DNA of 64,000 bases from Paraburkholderia bannensis NBRC 103871 (GTDB taxonomy: Bacteria > Pseudomonadota > Gammaproteobacteria > Burkholderiales > Burkholderiaceae), in contig NZ_BAYA01000007.1 of the NCBI RefSeq assembly GCF_000685015.1, positions 1 through 64,000 of the forward strand. The letters are read 5' to 3'. Made by a program: the position numbers and the translations under genes. The notes under the pieces are model-generated. The model was not told the DNA's origin, did no database searches, and saw only the letters and a program-made list of their open reading frames with translations. Position 1 is the stretch's first letter. The number at the start of each line of letters is the position of its first letter. Shown here piece after piece: positions 1-8,501 of the stretch.

Positions 1-136
1 GGTTTTTCCGGGTCGATGCCAGTCGGGACTATCGAGGTATGCGCGCAATCCCGGTCACCTCATCGCCGCAACCGGAGAACGGCTGGCAATGATGTGCCGG
101 TAACTTGCGCTGCAGTTCAATCGCGGAGGGCTTCTT

Positions 137-166
137 TTCCGGAGCAATGCACGCATTGCTCCGGAA
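137..166 (-). terminator. Hairpin just downstream of the first porin gene
   Basis: A perfect 13-bp inverted repeat (137-149 and 154-166) with a 4-nt loop lies 14 bp after the porin stop. In the porin direction it is followed by A-rich rather than T-rich sequence, so it is not a textbook intrinsic terminator. It may protect the 3' end of the transcript or assist Rho-dependent termination. Confidence 0.5.
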
Positions 167-180
167 TCCTGAACCTGCGA

Positions 181-1347
181 TTAGAAGGCGTGGTACATGC
201 CAATGTTGGCTTGAACCTGGTTGCCGCCCGATGCGGTGTTACCGAAGTCAGCAACCGAAGCCTGCGCGCCCAGCGCGTGGACGTAGGCGCCCATGACGTA
301 GACCGAGGTGGTCTTCGACAGCGCGTACGTCGCGCCCAGCGACACCTGGTTGATCGACGCCATCGTGCGGCCCTTGTCGGTCTGGTCAGGCGTGGCCGCC
401 GAACCGTACACGTACGTGTATTCGGTCGCCAGCGAAAGCGCCGGGGTGACTTGATACTGCAGCAGGCCAGCGAACACGTTGAAGTGGATCGACGGTTGGC
501 CGTTGAAACCCTGGTACTGCGCGTTCGAGTAGCGCAGGCCGGCGGTGTACTGACCAAACTGGTATTGGCCAGCGATTTGAGCAATGCCCGCGCTCTTGTA
601 CGCGTTGCCACCGTAGTAGCCCGAGCTCGCGTAGCCCAGCGCGCCGCCGAACGACGGCTGTGCCGTTGCGTTTTCCCAGCCGTTCTCGCCTTGATTGACG
701 GCACGGAAGTAGCCGCCAGCCGCGGTCAGGCCACCCTGGTTATAGTCTGCGGCCACCGACCACGATTGACCCGAACCCGTAGCGCCGGCAACGCCGCCGA
801 ACGAGTAAGCGCCTTCAACCTGGAAGCCGTGATAGATCGGCGAAAGGTATTTAACGGCGTTGTTCTGGTTGGTCGTGTTGTCGTTGTTGTCGACGTCGCC
901 CGGGGTCGAGAATGCCGAGGCCGAAATGCCGTCGCCGGTCAGGCCTTGAACCATTTCCGTCACGGCATCGATCTGGCGACCCAGACGCACCGTACCGTAC
1001 TGATCCGAAGAGAGGCCTACGTAGGCTTGACGGTTGAACAACGAACGCGTGGAACCAATCGGGCCCTGGCCGTTAATTTTGCCGGTGCCAATATTGAAAC
1101 CATTTTCGAGCTTGAAGACAGCCGAGAGGCCGCCGCCGAGATCTTCCTGACCCTTGACGCCCCACTTGTTCGAACCAGCGGCGCCGCCGTCCTGGCTGAA
1201 CTTGCTGTGGCCACCGACGTTCGAGGTATAGCCGATACCTGCGTCGAGCATGCCGTACAGCGTGACGGACGACTGTGCCATGGCGGCCGAGGATGCTGCG
1301 AAAGCGGCAACAGCGATGACGCTGGCCTTGATATTGTTGTTTTTCAT
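181..1347 (-). CDS. Gram-negative porin, OmpC-like (outer-membrane general porin)
   Basis: This encodes a 388-aa outer-membrane beta-barrel porin, expected to form trimeric channels for small hydrophilic solutes. The ATG at 1347 gives a clean signal peptide (MKNNNIKASV then a hydrophobic Ala-rich core, cleaved after AMA near residue 24). The mature protein begins QSSVTLYGMLDAGIGY, the usual start of Burkholderiales porins, and ends in the C-terminal phenylalanine (MYHAF) needed for barrel insertion. An upstream in-frame extension to 1485 was rejected because it would bury the signal peptide. It is monocistronic, with a hairpin after the stop and a long AT-rich leader region upstream. Of the three porins here it is the only one not at the end of a catabolic operon. 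Confidence 0.95.
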   Translation of the reverse strand: MKNNNIKASVIAVAAFAASSAAMAQSSVTLYGMLDAGIGYTSNVGGHSKFSQDGGAAGSNKWGVKGQEDLGGGLSAVFKLENGFNIGTGKINGQGPIGSTRSLFNRQAYVGLSSDQYGTVRLGRQIDAVTEMVQGLTGDGISASAFSTPGDVDNNDNTTNQNNAVKYLSPIYHGFQVEGAYSFGGVAGATGSGQSWSVAADYNQGGLTAAGGYFRAVNQGENGWENATAQPSFGGALGYASSGYYGGNAYKSAGIAQIAGQYQFGQYTAGLRYSNAQYQGFNGQPSIHFNVFAGLLQYQVTPALSLATEYTYVYGSAATPDQTDKGRTMASINQVSLGATYALSKTTSVYVMGAYVHALGAQASVADFGNTASGGNQVQANIGMYHAF

Positions 1348-1926
1348 CTGTAATTCACGTCCACGTGTAATTTTTTGGATTGATTGGAATGGGGCTTGTT
1401 TCATTGGAAAGCAGACGACGGTGCAGGGCCCGCGCGGCGTCTCGAACCGCAATGACCCGCTTCCGCCAGCATCCGCCAACATCACCCGGCGTCGTGCTCG
1501 CGCCAGCAGCAGATGAAGCCTGTCACTTCGTCATCCTTACAATCCTCTGCAGGGTCGGGCCGTGCTTCTCGACCTGCCCGGCATTACTCCGATCAGGACA
1601 AACGCGGCGCCCTTCCCTGGACGACGACTGCCTGCTTGCCTCCGTTGCTGCCCCAGCCATGCAGCGCAGTGGACTGATAATGTGCCGAGTCTCCTGATTG
1701 CGGCACAAACATCCTGTCTTTCAGGTTCCACCGCTGGCGCAGTGTGCGGATTTTTTCTCCGAACGCCTACGCAGCCTGGGCCTGCTTTCCACGTGTCGAG
1801 ACCATATCAGGAACACAAATTGGCGTCAAAAATTGTTTGATATAAGTAAATCTAGTTTGATGCCCTTGCGCCCAGCCCAGATTTCCCTTATACGCACTGG
1901 CCTGATACCGCCTCATCAACGCGCCC
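1348..1926. other. Intergenic region upstream of the first porin
   Basis: These 579 bases lie between the porin start and the TetR gene stop. The only clear structure is the AT-rich block at about 1800-1880, which holds a minus-strand promoter candidate. Short ORFs here (for example 1523-1708 on the minus strand) have no recognisable features and were not called. Confidence 0.6.
1801..1829 (-). promoter_or_regulatory. Candidate sigma70 promoter for the first porin
   Basis: Read on the minus strand, the box TTGACG (1824-1829) is followed after exactly 17 bp by TATGGT (1801-1806). If used, it would give a leader of roughly 450 nt before the porin ATG. That length would suit small-RNA or other post-transcriptional control, which is common for porins. 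No -10/-35 pair this good was seen closer to the gene. Confidence 0.4.
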
Positions 1927-2520
1927 TCAACCGTGCTTGCGCGGCGCCGCAGTCAACGCGAGCGCCGAACGCTCGACAGCACCGGCGATCCGCCTGGACA
2001 GCGCCGGATCCGGCACCGCCCGCGCCAGCGTGACCCCGCCCGACAACATCGCCAGCAGCGCGATCGCCTTGTCGTCGCGCGCAGCACCGGCTTCGTCGAT
2101 CAGCCCCGCCGAAACCTCGTCGATCAAGCGAAGTAGTTCCGCCTCGTAGGCCTCGCGGGTCTCGTCGTCGGCGCGCACCATCTCGGGCGAAAAACTGGGC
2201 AGCGCGCAGCTTTCGCCGATGTCACAGGTGCGCTTCGGGCCCAGGTAAAACCCTATGAAGGTCTTGATCCAGCGTTTGCCCTGGCTCGTTTTCAGATCGG
2301 CGACGGCAAGCCGTAACTGTTCCATGCCCGCCAGCACGACGGTGCGGAAGGCTTCGCTCTTCGACTTGAAGTGTCCATAGAACGCGCCATTGGTGACGCC
2401 CGCCTCTTTCGTCAGGCCGTCGATGCCGGATCCGCCATAGCCATCGCGGCGAAACAGGCGGCTCGCAGCATCGACGATGCGTTTGCGGGTTTCGATTTTG
2501 TGCTCGGCGGAGTAACGCAT
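1927..2520 (-). CDS. TetR/AcrR family transcriptional regulator
   Basis: A 197-aa one-component repressor-type regulator. Residues 1-50 form the TetR helix-turn-helix (MRYSAEHKIETRKRIVDAA, then GIDGLTKEAGVTNGAFYGHF). The rest is an all-helical ligand-binding and dimerisation domain. A C47-type TetR C-terminus is plausible from the GESCALPSFSPEM stretch, in which a cysteine could be a ligand or redox contact. It is divergent from the tautomerase-like gene at 2643, and the 122-bp gap holds inverted repeats, so it probably controls that gene and itself. The inducer is unknown. Confidence 0.9.
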   Translation of the reverse strand: MRYSAEHKIETRKRIVDAASRLFRRDGYGGSGIDGLTKEAGVTNGAFYGHFKSKSEAFRTVVLAGMEQLRLAVADLKTSQGKRWIKTFIGFYLGPKRTCDIGESCALPSFSPEMVRADDETREAYEAELLRLIDEVSAGLIDEAGAARDDKAIALLAMLSGGVTLARAVPDPALSRRIAGAVERSALALTAAPRKHG

Positions 2521-2542
2521 CGGATCTCACATTCAGAGCGAC

Positions 2543-2586
2543 CACTCTTCTTCTTGCTTAAAGAGTGACCAGTGTCTATACATAGA
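2543..2586. promoter_or_regulatory. Divergent operator region between TetR gene and tautomerase gene
   Basis: Two dyads lie in the gap. CACTCTT (2543-2549) pairs with AAGAGTG (2561-2567) across 11 bp. TCTAT (2575-2579) pairs with ATAGA (2582-2586). An AT-only run follows at about 2596-2607. Arm length and spacing suit a TetR-type operator overlapping divergent promoters. The assignment to this regulator is inferred from position only. Confidence 0.45.
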
Positions 2587-2642
2587 GAGCAGTCGCTATA
2601 TATATATCACTACCCGCTGTCACTCATCTATGAGGATCTGCC

Positions 2643-3068
2643 ATGCCTATCACGCTGACCGTATCTGAGGGAGTGTTGTCCGCCGAAGCCGAAGGCCAGA
2701 CCTTCGCCGCCTTGACGCAAGCGCTGTTGAGCGTTGCACAGCTAGAAGGCAACGCGTTCATGACGCCCAATGTGATCGGGACGGTGAACGTCATTCCGGC
2801 CACGCGCGTGTTCTCAGCCGGCAAGCCCGCCGCCGCCGCGTTCGTCGAACTCACCTTGCCGCAGATCGCGCTCGCCACGCCCGAGGCCAAACAGGCTTTC
2901 ACCGAAAAGGCGACAGCGATCCTCGAACAGGCGGCAGGCGGGCGTCTTGCGCGGGATCGCATCTGGACGAACATCGTCTATGCAGCGGACGGCTCATGGG
3001 GAATCGCGGGCCGCGCCCACAGCAACGCTGACCTTATCGAGGCGATACAGGAAGCGGCGATCGAGTGA
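2643..3068 (+). CDS. Tautomerase-superfamily-like protein
   Basis: A 141-aa cytoplasmic protein starting MPITLTVSEG. Removal of Met would leave an N-terminal proline, the catalytic base of 4-oxalocrotonate tautomerase/MIF-type enzymes. The C-terminal half (TEKATAILEQAAGGRLARDRIWTN...) resembles the helix-strand unit of that fold, in which a strand follows a helix ending at about residue 100. The length fits the long (130-150 aa) tautomerases that carry two beta-alpha-beta units in one chain. An AGGA ribosome site lies upstream (tgaggatctgcc-ATG). It is divergent from the TetR gene. The substrate cannot be read from sequence, and the family call is moderately secure. Confidence 0.7.
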   Translation: MPITLTVSEGVLSAEAEGQTFAALTQALLSVAQLEGNAFMTPNVIGTVNVIPATRVFSAGKPAAAAFVELTLPQIALATPEAKQAFTEKATAILEQAAGGRLARDRIWTNIVYAADGSWGIAGRAHSNADLIEAIQEAAIE

Positions 3069-3341
3069 GTCTGGCGCTCGCGCGTGTCCGTATTGACTCT
3101 CGTTTGATCGCTTGATGGGACTCAGCGTGAGCGCCCCGCAATACAACACTGACTGCCGTGCGACGTCATCAGCCTATTTCATGCGAAACGCGCACGAGCG
3201 GTCACGCATGAACAAGAGATTTGTAGAGTTTTGTACAACACCTAAAGCCGGATGAAATGCAACCGTAATCCCGATTGAATGTCTGCACGGCCGCCCGGCA
3301 ATTTGCGGCCTACCCCACACATCTCATCAAAGGATTCCGCG

Positions 3342-3875
3342 ATGTCCATGTCCTCAGTCAACGGCTCGGCCTCTGCATACGACGCCTATTTCAACTTCGC
3401 GCAAAAGCAGTCAGCTTCGTCGGACTCGCCCGATCGCGCCACGCTGAACAGCTTTTCGACCCAGCAAACGGTTACGGCCATCAATACGAGCACCGGTGCG
3501 GCCGAAACACAGACACTGCGCGCAACGCCGATGGCGGTTGCATGGGCGCCCCAGATGTTCGTGCAGGGCGACAAGAACAACGACGACGCCCTGTCGCTCG
3601 ACGAATTCCAGGCCCAACTCTCTCGCGTCGGCGTAGGCGCAGACGACGCCAGGCAGCTTTTCAGCAGCTTCGACACGTCCGACGACGGCCTGGTATCGCT
3701 TACCGAGTTCGTGACCGGCGTAAGCAGGAGCATTTCGAGCGGAAACCAGGTGTTCAACGATCTTATGGATTCCTATACACGCGATTCGGACGGCAATCTC
3801 GACCAGGGCAAAACCGACAGTTTCCTGAGCGCCGGCCAGAGCCTTGCCGAAACGTTCTGGAAAAATCTCGGCTAA
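3342..3875 (+). CDS. EF-hand domain protein (calcium-binding, uncharacterised)
   Basis: A 177-aa protein with calcium-binding EF-hand loops. The first loop is DKNNDDALSLDE (about residues 77-88) and the second is DTSDDGLVSLTE (about 111-122). Both have acidic or Asn/Ser ligands at positions 1, 3, 5 and 9 and Glu at 12. A third, TRDSDGNLDQGK, lacks the first Asp and last Glu and is degenerate. No signal peptide or membrane segment is visible, and the N-terminal 70 residues are Ser/Ala/Thr-rich. The start at 3342 is supported by AAAGGA 8 bp upstream. The longer reading from 3279 has no ribosome site. It stands alone between the tautomerase gene and the end of the amine operon. Its role is unknown. 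Confidence 0.85.
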   Translation: MSMSSVNGSASAYDAYFNFAQKQSASSDSPDRATLNSFSTQQTVTAINTSTGAAETQTLRATPMAVAWAPQMFVQGDKNNDDALSLDEFQAQLSRVGVGADDARQLFSSFDTSDDGLVSLTEFVTGVSRSISSGNQVFNDLMDSYTRDSDGNLDQGKTDSFLSAGQSLAETFWKNLG

Positions 3876-3879
3876 CCAT

Positions 3880-3926
3880 AAAAATCGCGCGGCGCATTGA
3901 GCTTCGGTGCTCAACGAACCGCGCGA
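3880..3926 (-). terminator. Intrinsic terminator ending the minus-strand amine operon
   Basis: On the minus strand, an 8-bp outer stem (3919-3926 with 3885-3892) and a 6-bp inner stem (3909-3914 with 3897-3902), separated by a 4x4 internal loop, are followed directly by TTTTT (3880-3884). It lies 22 bp after the porin stop at 3948. The convergent EF-hand gene ends at 3875 just beyond it. Confidence 0.8.
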
Positions 3927-3947
3927 CACGCTTCATTCAAGCCTGGC

Positions 3948-5084
3948 TCAGAACGAGTGCGAGACGCCCACGCGCGCGACGAACTGATGTCCGTTCGACG
4001 AAGGCCCCGCCGCACCGGGAATATAGGCCGTATCGAGCGGCGTGCTGCCATCGCCGCCGCTGAGTTTCTGATAGACCGCCTGAGCGTACACCGACGTGCG
4101 CTTCGAGAGCAGGTACTGGCCCATCACGCCGACCTGATTCCAGTGCCGCGATGCGTCTGAATTGCTGCGCCCCAGATGCGCGCGCGTATAGGTGTACATT
4201 GCGCCCACCAGCACGGCGTCGCTCAGGTTATAGCGCGCATTCAGCTCGACGTTATCGAAATTGAGCTTCGAAATGTCCGTACCGAAATCGCCGACGTAAA
4301 GCGACGAAGCCGGTTGCTCGATCGCGACGTGCGTATAGACGAGACCCAGCACCGCTGCACCGATGCCGTAGCTCGCGCCCAGACCGTAGGTCTTCTGATT
4401 CGCGGCGGTGAAATTGGCGTCGTCGGCAGCAACGCTGCCAACCGTGGTCGTGCCCGGCGACGACAGGTCTTCATATACCGCGCCCAGCGTGAGCGTACCG
4501 ATGGCGTAATTCAGGCCCGCACTGAATATCCGGTTGCCCGCGAAGTTGCCCGCCTGGTTGCTGAAGCCATAGAGCGCGGTGGTGCTCAAGCCGCCGTAGT
4601 TCGCCGATGTGAACTTGACCGCATTGCTGGCGTGGTAGGTCGCATCGGTGTTGTCGTTATCGAGCGGATGCGAGAACAGGAAGCCCGCCCAGTTGCCGTT
4701 GGCCGTCATCGCGCCGATCACGTCGGTGATGGAGTCGAACTGGCGTCCGAAGGTGAGCGTGCCGAAACGATCCGATTGCAGCCCCGCATACGACTGGTAG
4801 CCAAACAGACGGCCGCCGTAATAGAGCTTGCCGTCGTCCATCGTGAAGCCGCTTTCCAGGTCGAAGATGGCATGCAGGCCGCCGCCCAGATCCTCACTGC
4901 CCTTGATGCCCCAGCGGCTCGTCGCCAGGTCAACACTTGAGGTTTGCCACGCGCGATGCCCGCCTGCATTGCTCGTGAAGTTCAAGCCCTCGTCCAGTAC
5001 GCCGAACAAGGTCACGCTGCTCTGCGCCTGCGCGCCCAGCGACGCGCATAGCAATCCCGCCAGCACTCCAACTTTCGCCTTCAT
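3948..5084 (-). CDS. Gram-negative porin, OmpC-like, last gene of the amine operon
   Basis: A 378-aa outer-membrane porin. It has a 20-residue signal peptide (MKAKVGVLAGLLCASLGAQA), mature start QSSVTLFGVLDEGLNF, PEFG-like loop regions and C-terminal phenylalanine (VGVSHSF). The start lies only 21 bp after the stop of the PuuC-like gene, with a GGGG ribosome site between them, and the intrinsic terminator follows. It is therefore very probably co-transcribed with the amine genes. The placement suggests it helps the operon substrate cross the outer membrane, but selectivity cannot be judged from sequence. Confidence 0.95.
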   Translation of the reverse strand: MKAKVGVLAGLLCASLGAQAQSSVTLFGVLDEGLNFTSNAGGHRAWQTSSVDLATSRWGIKGSEDLGGGLHAIFDLESGFTMDDGKLYYGGRLFGYQSYAGLQSDRFGTLTFGRQFDSITDVIGAMTANGNWAGFLFSHPLDNDNTDATYHASNAVKFTSANYGGLSTTALYGFSNQAGNFAGNRIFSAGLNYAIGTLTLGAVYEDLSSPGTTTVGSVAADDANFTAANQKTYGLGASYGIGAAVLGLVYTHVAIEQPASSLYVGDFGTDISKLNFDNVELNARYNLSDAVLVGAMYTYTRAHLGRSNSDASRHWNQVGVMGQYLLSKRTSVYAQAVYQKLSGGDGSTPLDTAYIPGAAGPSSNGHQFVARVGVSHSF

Positions 5085-5105
5085 TGCTTGCCCCTATCGT
5101 GTGGT

Positions 5106-6623
5106 TCAACGCAGCCGCAGCAGCGTCGATTTGAGTTCGGTGTACTTCTCCAGCGCGTGCAGCGACTTGTCCCGCCCGTTGCCCGACTGCCGATAACCGC
5201 CGAACGGGAAATTCATGTCGCCGCCCTCGTCGTAGCAATTGACCCAGACGGTGCCCGCGCGCAGACGGCGGGAGACGTCATGCGCCGTGGCAAGGTCGGC
5301 TGTCCATACGGCAGCGGCTAGACCGTACTCGCTATCGTTAGCCATCCTGATTGCCTCATCGAGGGTATCGAAGGTCATCACTGCAAGCACCGGCCCGAAA
5401 ATTTCCTCGCGTGCGATGCGCGAGGCAGGCGTCGTTTCGAATATCGTCGGTTCGATATAGAAGCCGCCGGTTTCCTCGCGCGCCGTCTTGCCTCCCGTGA
5501 GCAACGTGGCTTCGACGCGACCGCTCCCGATCAGCGCGAGTACACGCTCCTGCTGCGCGCGGTCGATGATCGCGCCCATCGTCGTGGCCGGATCCAGCGG
5601 ATTGCCGGGCTGCCATGCGCGCGCCGCCTCCAGCAGTTTCGCCATGAAGCGCTCGCGTATCGAGCGGTGCACGAGCAGGCGCGATCCGGCGGTGCACATC
5701 TCGCCCATGTTGTAAAAGATCGCGGATGCGGCCGTGCGCGCCGCCCGGTCGAGATCGGCGCAATCGGGCAGCACGATGTTGGGCGACTTGCCGCCCAGTT
5801 CGAGCCACACGCGTTTGAGATTCGATTGCGCCGCGTATTGCATGATCTGCTTGCCCACGCCCGTCGATCCCGTGAACGCCACGCAATCCACGTCCTGATG
5901 CAACGCAAGGCGCTTGCCCGTCTCGCCATCGCCCGGCACGACGTTGAACACCCCCGCCGGAATGCCCGCTTCATGCGCCAGCTGCGCGACGCGCACAGCG
6001 CTGAGCGGCGACTTCTCAGAGGGCTTGAGCACGACGCTGTTGCCCGCCGCGAGCGCGGGCGCGAACTTCCAGGCAGCCATGAGCAACGGAAAATTCCACG
6101 GCACGATTGCGCTCACCACGCCAACCGGTTCGCGCGTGACGAGGCCAAGCAAATGGTGATCCGCCGCGGCAACTTCGCCACCGGTCTTGTCGATTGCTTC
6201 CGCAAACCATTCGAGGCAATAGGCCGCGCCTGGGATGTCGACGGTAGTCGTATCGGCAATCGGCTTGCCGGCGTCGAGGGTCTCCAGCAGCGCGAGTTCG
6301 TCCTGATGCGCACGCAGCGCCGCCGCGAAGCGCAGCAGGACGGCCTTGCGTTCGCGCGGGTTGCGATCGGCCCAGACGCCCGTGTCGAATGCGCGCCGCG
6401 CCGCGGCGACCGCGGCATCGACGTCCGCCGCGCCCGCGTAAGCGACCTCGCAGAGTTTGCGGCTGTCAATCGGGCTGATGCAGTCGAACCGCTGCCCGTT
6501 CGCGGACTCGCGATACGCGCCGTCGATAAAAAGGCGCGTCTCGATCGCGAGCGTCTCGCGCAGTGCGAGCCAGTCCGCCAGGCTGCTGCGGGCGTTCAAT
6601 GTCGTTTCCATACGCGTGTCCAT
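5106..6623 (-). CDS. NAD(P)-dependent aldehyde dehydrogenase, PuuC-like
   Basis: A 505-aa class-I aldehyde dehydrogenase, closest in style to gamma-glutamyl-gamma-aminobutyraldehyde dehydrogenase (PuuC) and betaine aldehyde dehydrogenases. Catalytic residues are visible: Asn177 in PWNFP, Glu275 in LELGGKSP and nucleophile Cys310 in NMGEMCTAGSR, with the cofactor loop FTGSTGVGK at 250-258. It would oxidise the aldehyde made by the PuuB-like oxidase to a carboxylate. The start at 6623 has AGGACA just upstream. The longer reading to 6680 lacks a ribosome site. It is followed 21 bp later by the porin. The exact aldehyde is inferred from neighbours. Confidence 0.92.
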   Translation of the reverse strand: MDTRMETTLNARSSLADWLALRETLAIETRLFIDGAYRESANGQRFDCISPIDSRKLCEVAYAGAADVDAAVAAARRAFDTGVWADRNPRERKAVLLRFAAALRAHQDELALLETLDAGKPIADTTTVDIPGAAYCLEWFAEAIDKTGGEVAAADHHLLGLVTREPVGVVSAIVPWNFPLLMAAWKFAPALAAGNSVVLKPSEKSPLSAVRVAQLAHEAGIPAGVFNVVPGDGETGKRLALHQDVDCVAFTGSTGVGKQIMQYAAQSNLKRVWLELGGKSPNIVLPDCADLDRAARTAASAIFYNMGEMCTAGSRLLVHRSIRERFMAKLLEAARAWQPGNPLDPATTMGAIIDRAQQERVLALIGSGRVEATLLTGGKTAREETGGFYIEPTIFETTPASRIAREEIFGPVLAVMTFDTLDEAIRMANDSEYGLAAAVWTADLATAHDVSRRLRAGTVWVNCYDEGGDMNFPFGGYRQSGNGRDKSLHALEKYTELKSTLLRLR

Positions 6624-6698
6624 CGGTTTGTCCTGTTTGCGATCGCGGTCTCGATCGTCATGCGCAGCAGCACACGCCATTCCATTGCGCCGCCCTCC

Positions 6699-7490
6699 TC
6701 AATGCGTGAGGCAAGCATGCGCTGCCTCTTTCGCTTCTTTGGCCTCGCGAGCTTCTCGGCATGCCGCGCCGAAAGCCGCGAAGATTGCCTGCGATAGCGC
6801 CTGATCCGCGTATTGCCACTCGGGATGCCACTGCACGCCGAGTGCGAACGCGCGGGCCTCCGGGACGCTCACGGCCTCGATCAGGCCATCGTGTGCACGG
6901 GCTTCCACACGCAGCCCCGCGCCCAGCCGCGCTATGCCCTGTCCATGCAGCGAGTTCACGCGCGTCTCCAGCACGCCGCCCGCACAAGCCGCCAGCACGC
7001 CGCCTGGCTCGATCGACAATGCGTGGGCCGGCGCGTATTGCGCATCGAGCGACGCTTCGCGGTTCTCGCGATGATCGGCGTAGCCGTCGACGGCATGCAC
7101 CGCCTGATGCAACGTGCCGCCGAACGCAACGTTGAGTTCCTGAAACCCGCGGCAGATCGCGAGCAGCGGCACGCCGCGCGCAATCGCGGCGCGCAGCAAC
7201 GGCAGCGCCGTGGCGTCGCGCTGCGGGTCGTGCAGCGTGCCAGGTGCGCTGGGCGCGCCACCATAGAGATGCGGCTCGACGTTCGAATAGCTGCCCGTGA
7301 ACAGCAGACCATCTACGCAGCGCAAAATCGCCTCCGGCTGCTGGCGTGCCCCGCATGCGGGCAACAGCACCGCCAGCGCGCCCAATCCGTCGACCACCGG
7401 CGCGACGTACTTGTCGTGCGTCGCATGAGCCCAGTGCTGCCCTATCTTCGTGCGATCCGCGACGACACCCACGACAACATCTGTTTGCAT
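6699..7490 (-). CDS. Gamma-glutamyl-GABA hydrolase-like class I amidotransferase (PuuD-like, peptidase C26)
   Basis: A 263-aa cytoplasmic hydrolase expected to cut the gamma-glutamyl amide bond and release glutamate. The triad of the family is present: Cys113 in LLAICRGFQE, then His222 and Glu224 in GVQWHPEWQ. The RGFQELNV context is typical of PuuD rather than of biosynthetic glutaminases. A C-terminal Lys/Glu/Ala run (REAKEAKEAAHA) extends past the family core. It lies between the ferredoxin reductase (48 bp away) and the PuuC-like gene (75 bp away), so the gamma-glutamyl arm and the oxygenase arm are transcribed together. Confidence 0.92.
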   Translation of the reverse strand: MQTDVVVGVVADRTKIGQHWAHATHDKYVAPVVDGLGALAVLLPACGARQQPEAILRCVDGLLFTGSYSNVEPHLYGGAPSAPGTLHDPQRDATALPLLRAAIARGVPLLAICRGFQELNVAFGGTLHQAVHAVDGYADHRENREASLDAQYAPAHALSIEPGGVLAACAGGVLETRVNSLHGQGIARLGAGLRVEARAHDGLIEAVSVPEARAFALGVQWHPEWQYADQALSQAIFAAFGAACREAREAKEAKEAAHACLTH

Positions 7491-7538
7491 TCCTGATTAC
7501 CTCGATTTCGAATACATCGACGATTCCGTCCCGGACGA

Positions 7539-8501
7539 TCAGAGATCGAGCGTCAACGTGGGCGTCTGGGCGCGCGAGACGCACAGCATCATCACGTTGC
7601 CGCGCTCGCGCTCGCTTTGCGTGAGCAGCTGATCGCGATGGTCTGGCACGCCGTCCAGCACGCGGGTTTCGCACATGCCGCACACACCCTGCTCGCACGA
7701 CGACGGCACTTCGTGGCCTGCCGCGCGCAAGGCGTGCATCACCGAGCAATCGGGCGGCACGTCCACCTGCGCGCCGCTGCGCGCGAGGAACACACGCAGC
7801 GTGCCCTCGGTTTGCGCAACAGGCGCAAGCGGTGCAGCGGAGAAACGCTCGATATGCAGTTGCGACGCGAGTCCTGCTGCGTCGAAGCGCGCGCCCAGCG
7901 CGTCGAGCAGCGCGCCCGGCCCGCAGCTATAAACCTGCGCACCGGCTCGCGCAGCGGCAACGACCGCATCGAGATCGAGCAGCCCTGTCTCGTCGGCGGG
8001 CAGGATCGATACGCGTTCGCCGCCCCATGCCAGCAACTCGTCGACAAACGCCATCGACGCGCGCGTGCGACCGCCGTAGAGCAGCCGCCAGCGTGCATTG
8101 GCGCGCTGCGCCGCGCGCAGCATCGGCATGAGCGGCGTGATGCCGATGCCGCCCGCGACAAACAGGAAGTCGTCGGCGGGCGCAAGCTCGAACGCATTGC
8201 GCGGCCCACGCAACGTGACGCTCTGCCCCACACGCAGCGCGTCGTGCACTTCGCGTGAACCGCCCCGCCCCGCTGCTTCGCGCAGCACCGCGATGCGCAG
8301 GACGCGGCGCTCCTGCGGATCGCCGCACAGCGAATACTGGCGCACGAGGCCGGAAGGCAGCACGAGATCGACGTGCGCGCCGGGCTGCCACTCGGGCAGC
8401 GTGTCGTCGCCCTGCGCGCGAAGTTCGACCGACATCACGTTGTCGGCTTCCAGGCGCATCGCCACGATGCGCGCCTCGAAAGCCGCGGCGCGCGCGTTCA
8501 T
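7539..8501 (-). CDS. PDR/VanB-type ferredoxin reductase of a two-component Rieske oxygenase
   Basis: A 320-aa phthalate-dioxygenase-reductase-type protein that passes electrons from NAD(P)H through flavin to a C-terminal [2Fe-2S] ferredoxin and on to the oxygenase. The order is flavin domain (RQYSLCGDP near residue 55), nucleotide domain (GGIGITPLMPML near 116) and plant-type ferredoxin with cysteines 269, 274, 277 and 307 (CEQGVCGMCETRV). Its ATG overlaps the stop of the Rieske gene by 4 bp, so the two are translationally coupled and work as a pair. Confidence 0.93.
   Translation of the reverse strand: MNARAAAFEARIVAMRLEADNVMSVELRAQGDDTLPEWQPGAHVDLVLPSGLVRQYSLCGDPQERRVLRIAVLREAAGRGGSREVHDALRVGQSVTLRGPRNAFELAPADDFLFVAGGIGITPLMPMLRAAQRANARWRLLYGGRTRASMAFVDELLAWGGERVSILPADETGLLDLDAVVAAARAGAQVYSCGPGALLDALGARFDAAGLASQLHIERFSAAPLAPVAQTEGTLRVFLARSGAQVDVPPDCSVMHALRAAGHEVPSSCEQGVCGMCETRVLDGVPDHRDQLLTQSERERGNVMMLCVSRAQTPTLTLDL

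Noticed and set aside
16..1353. Long plus-strand reading frame opposite the first porin
   Set aside because: It is the mirror frame of a GC-rich, clearly real gene on the other strand. The protein is Arg/Val-rich with no domain.
1523..1708. Small minus-strand ORF of 61 codons in the porin upstream region
   Set aside because: No ribosome site, domain or conservation argument. Overlapping ORFs of similar size occur in other frames.
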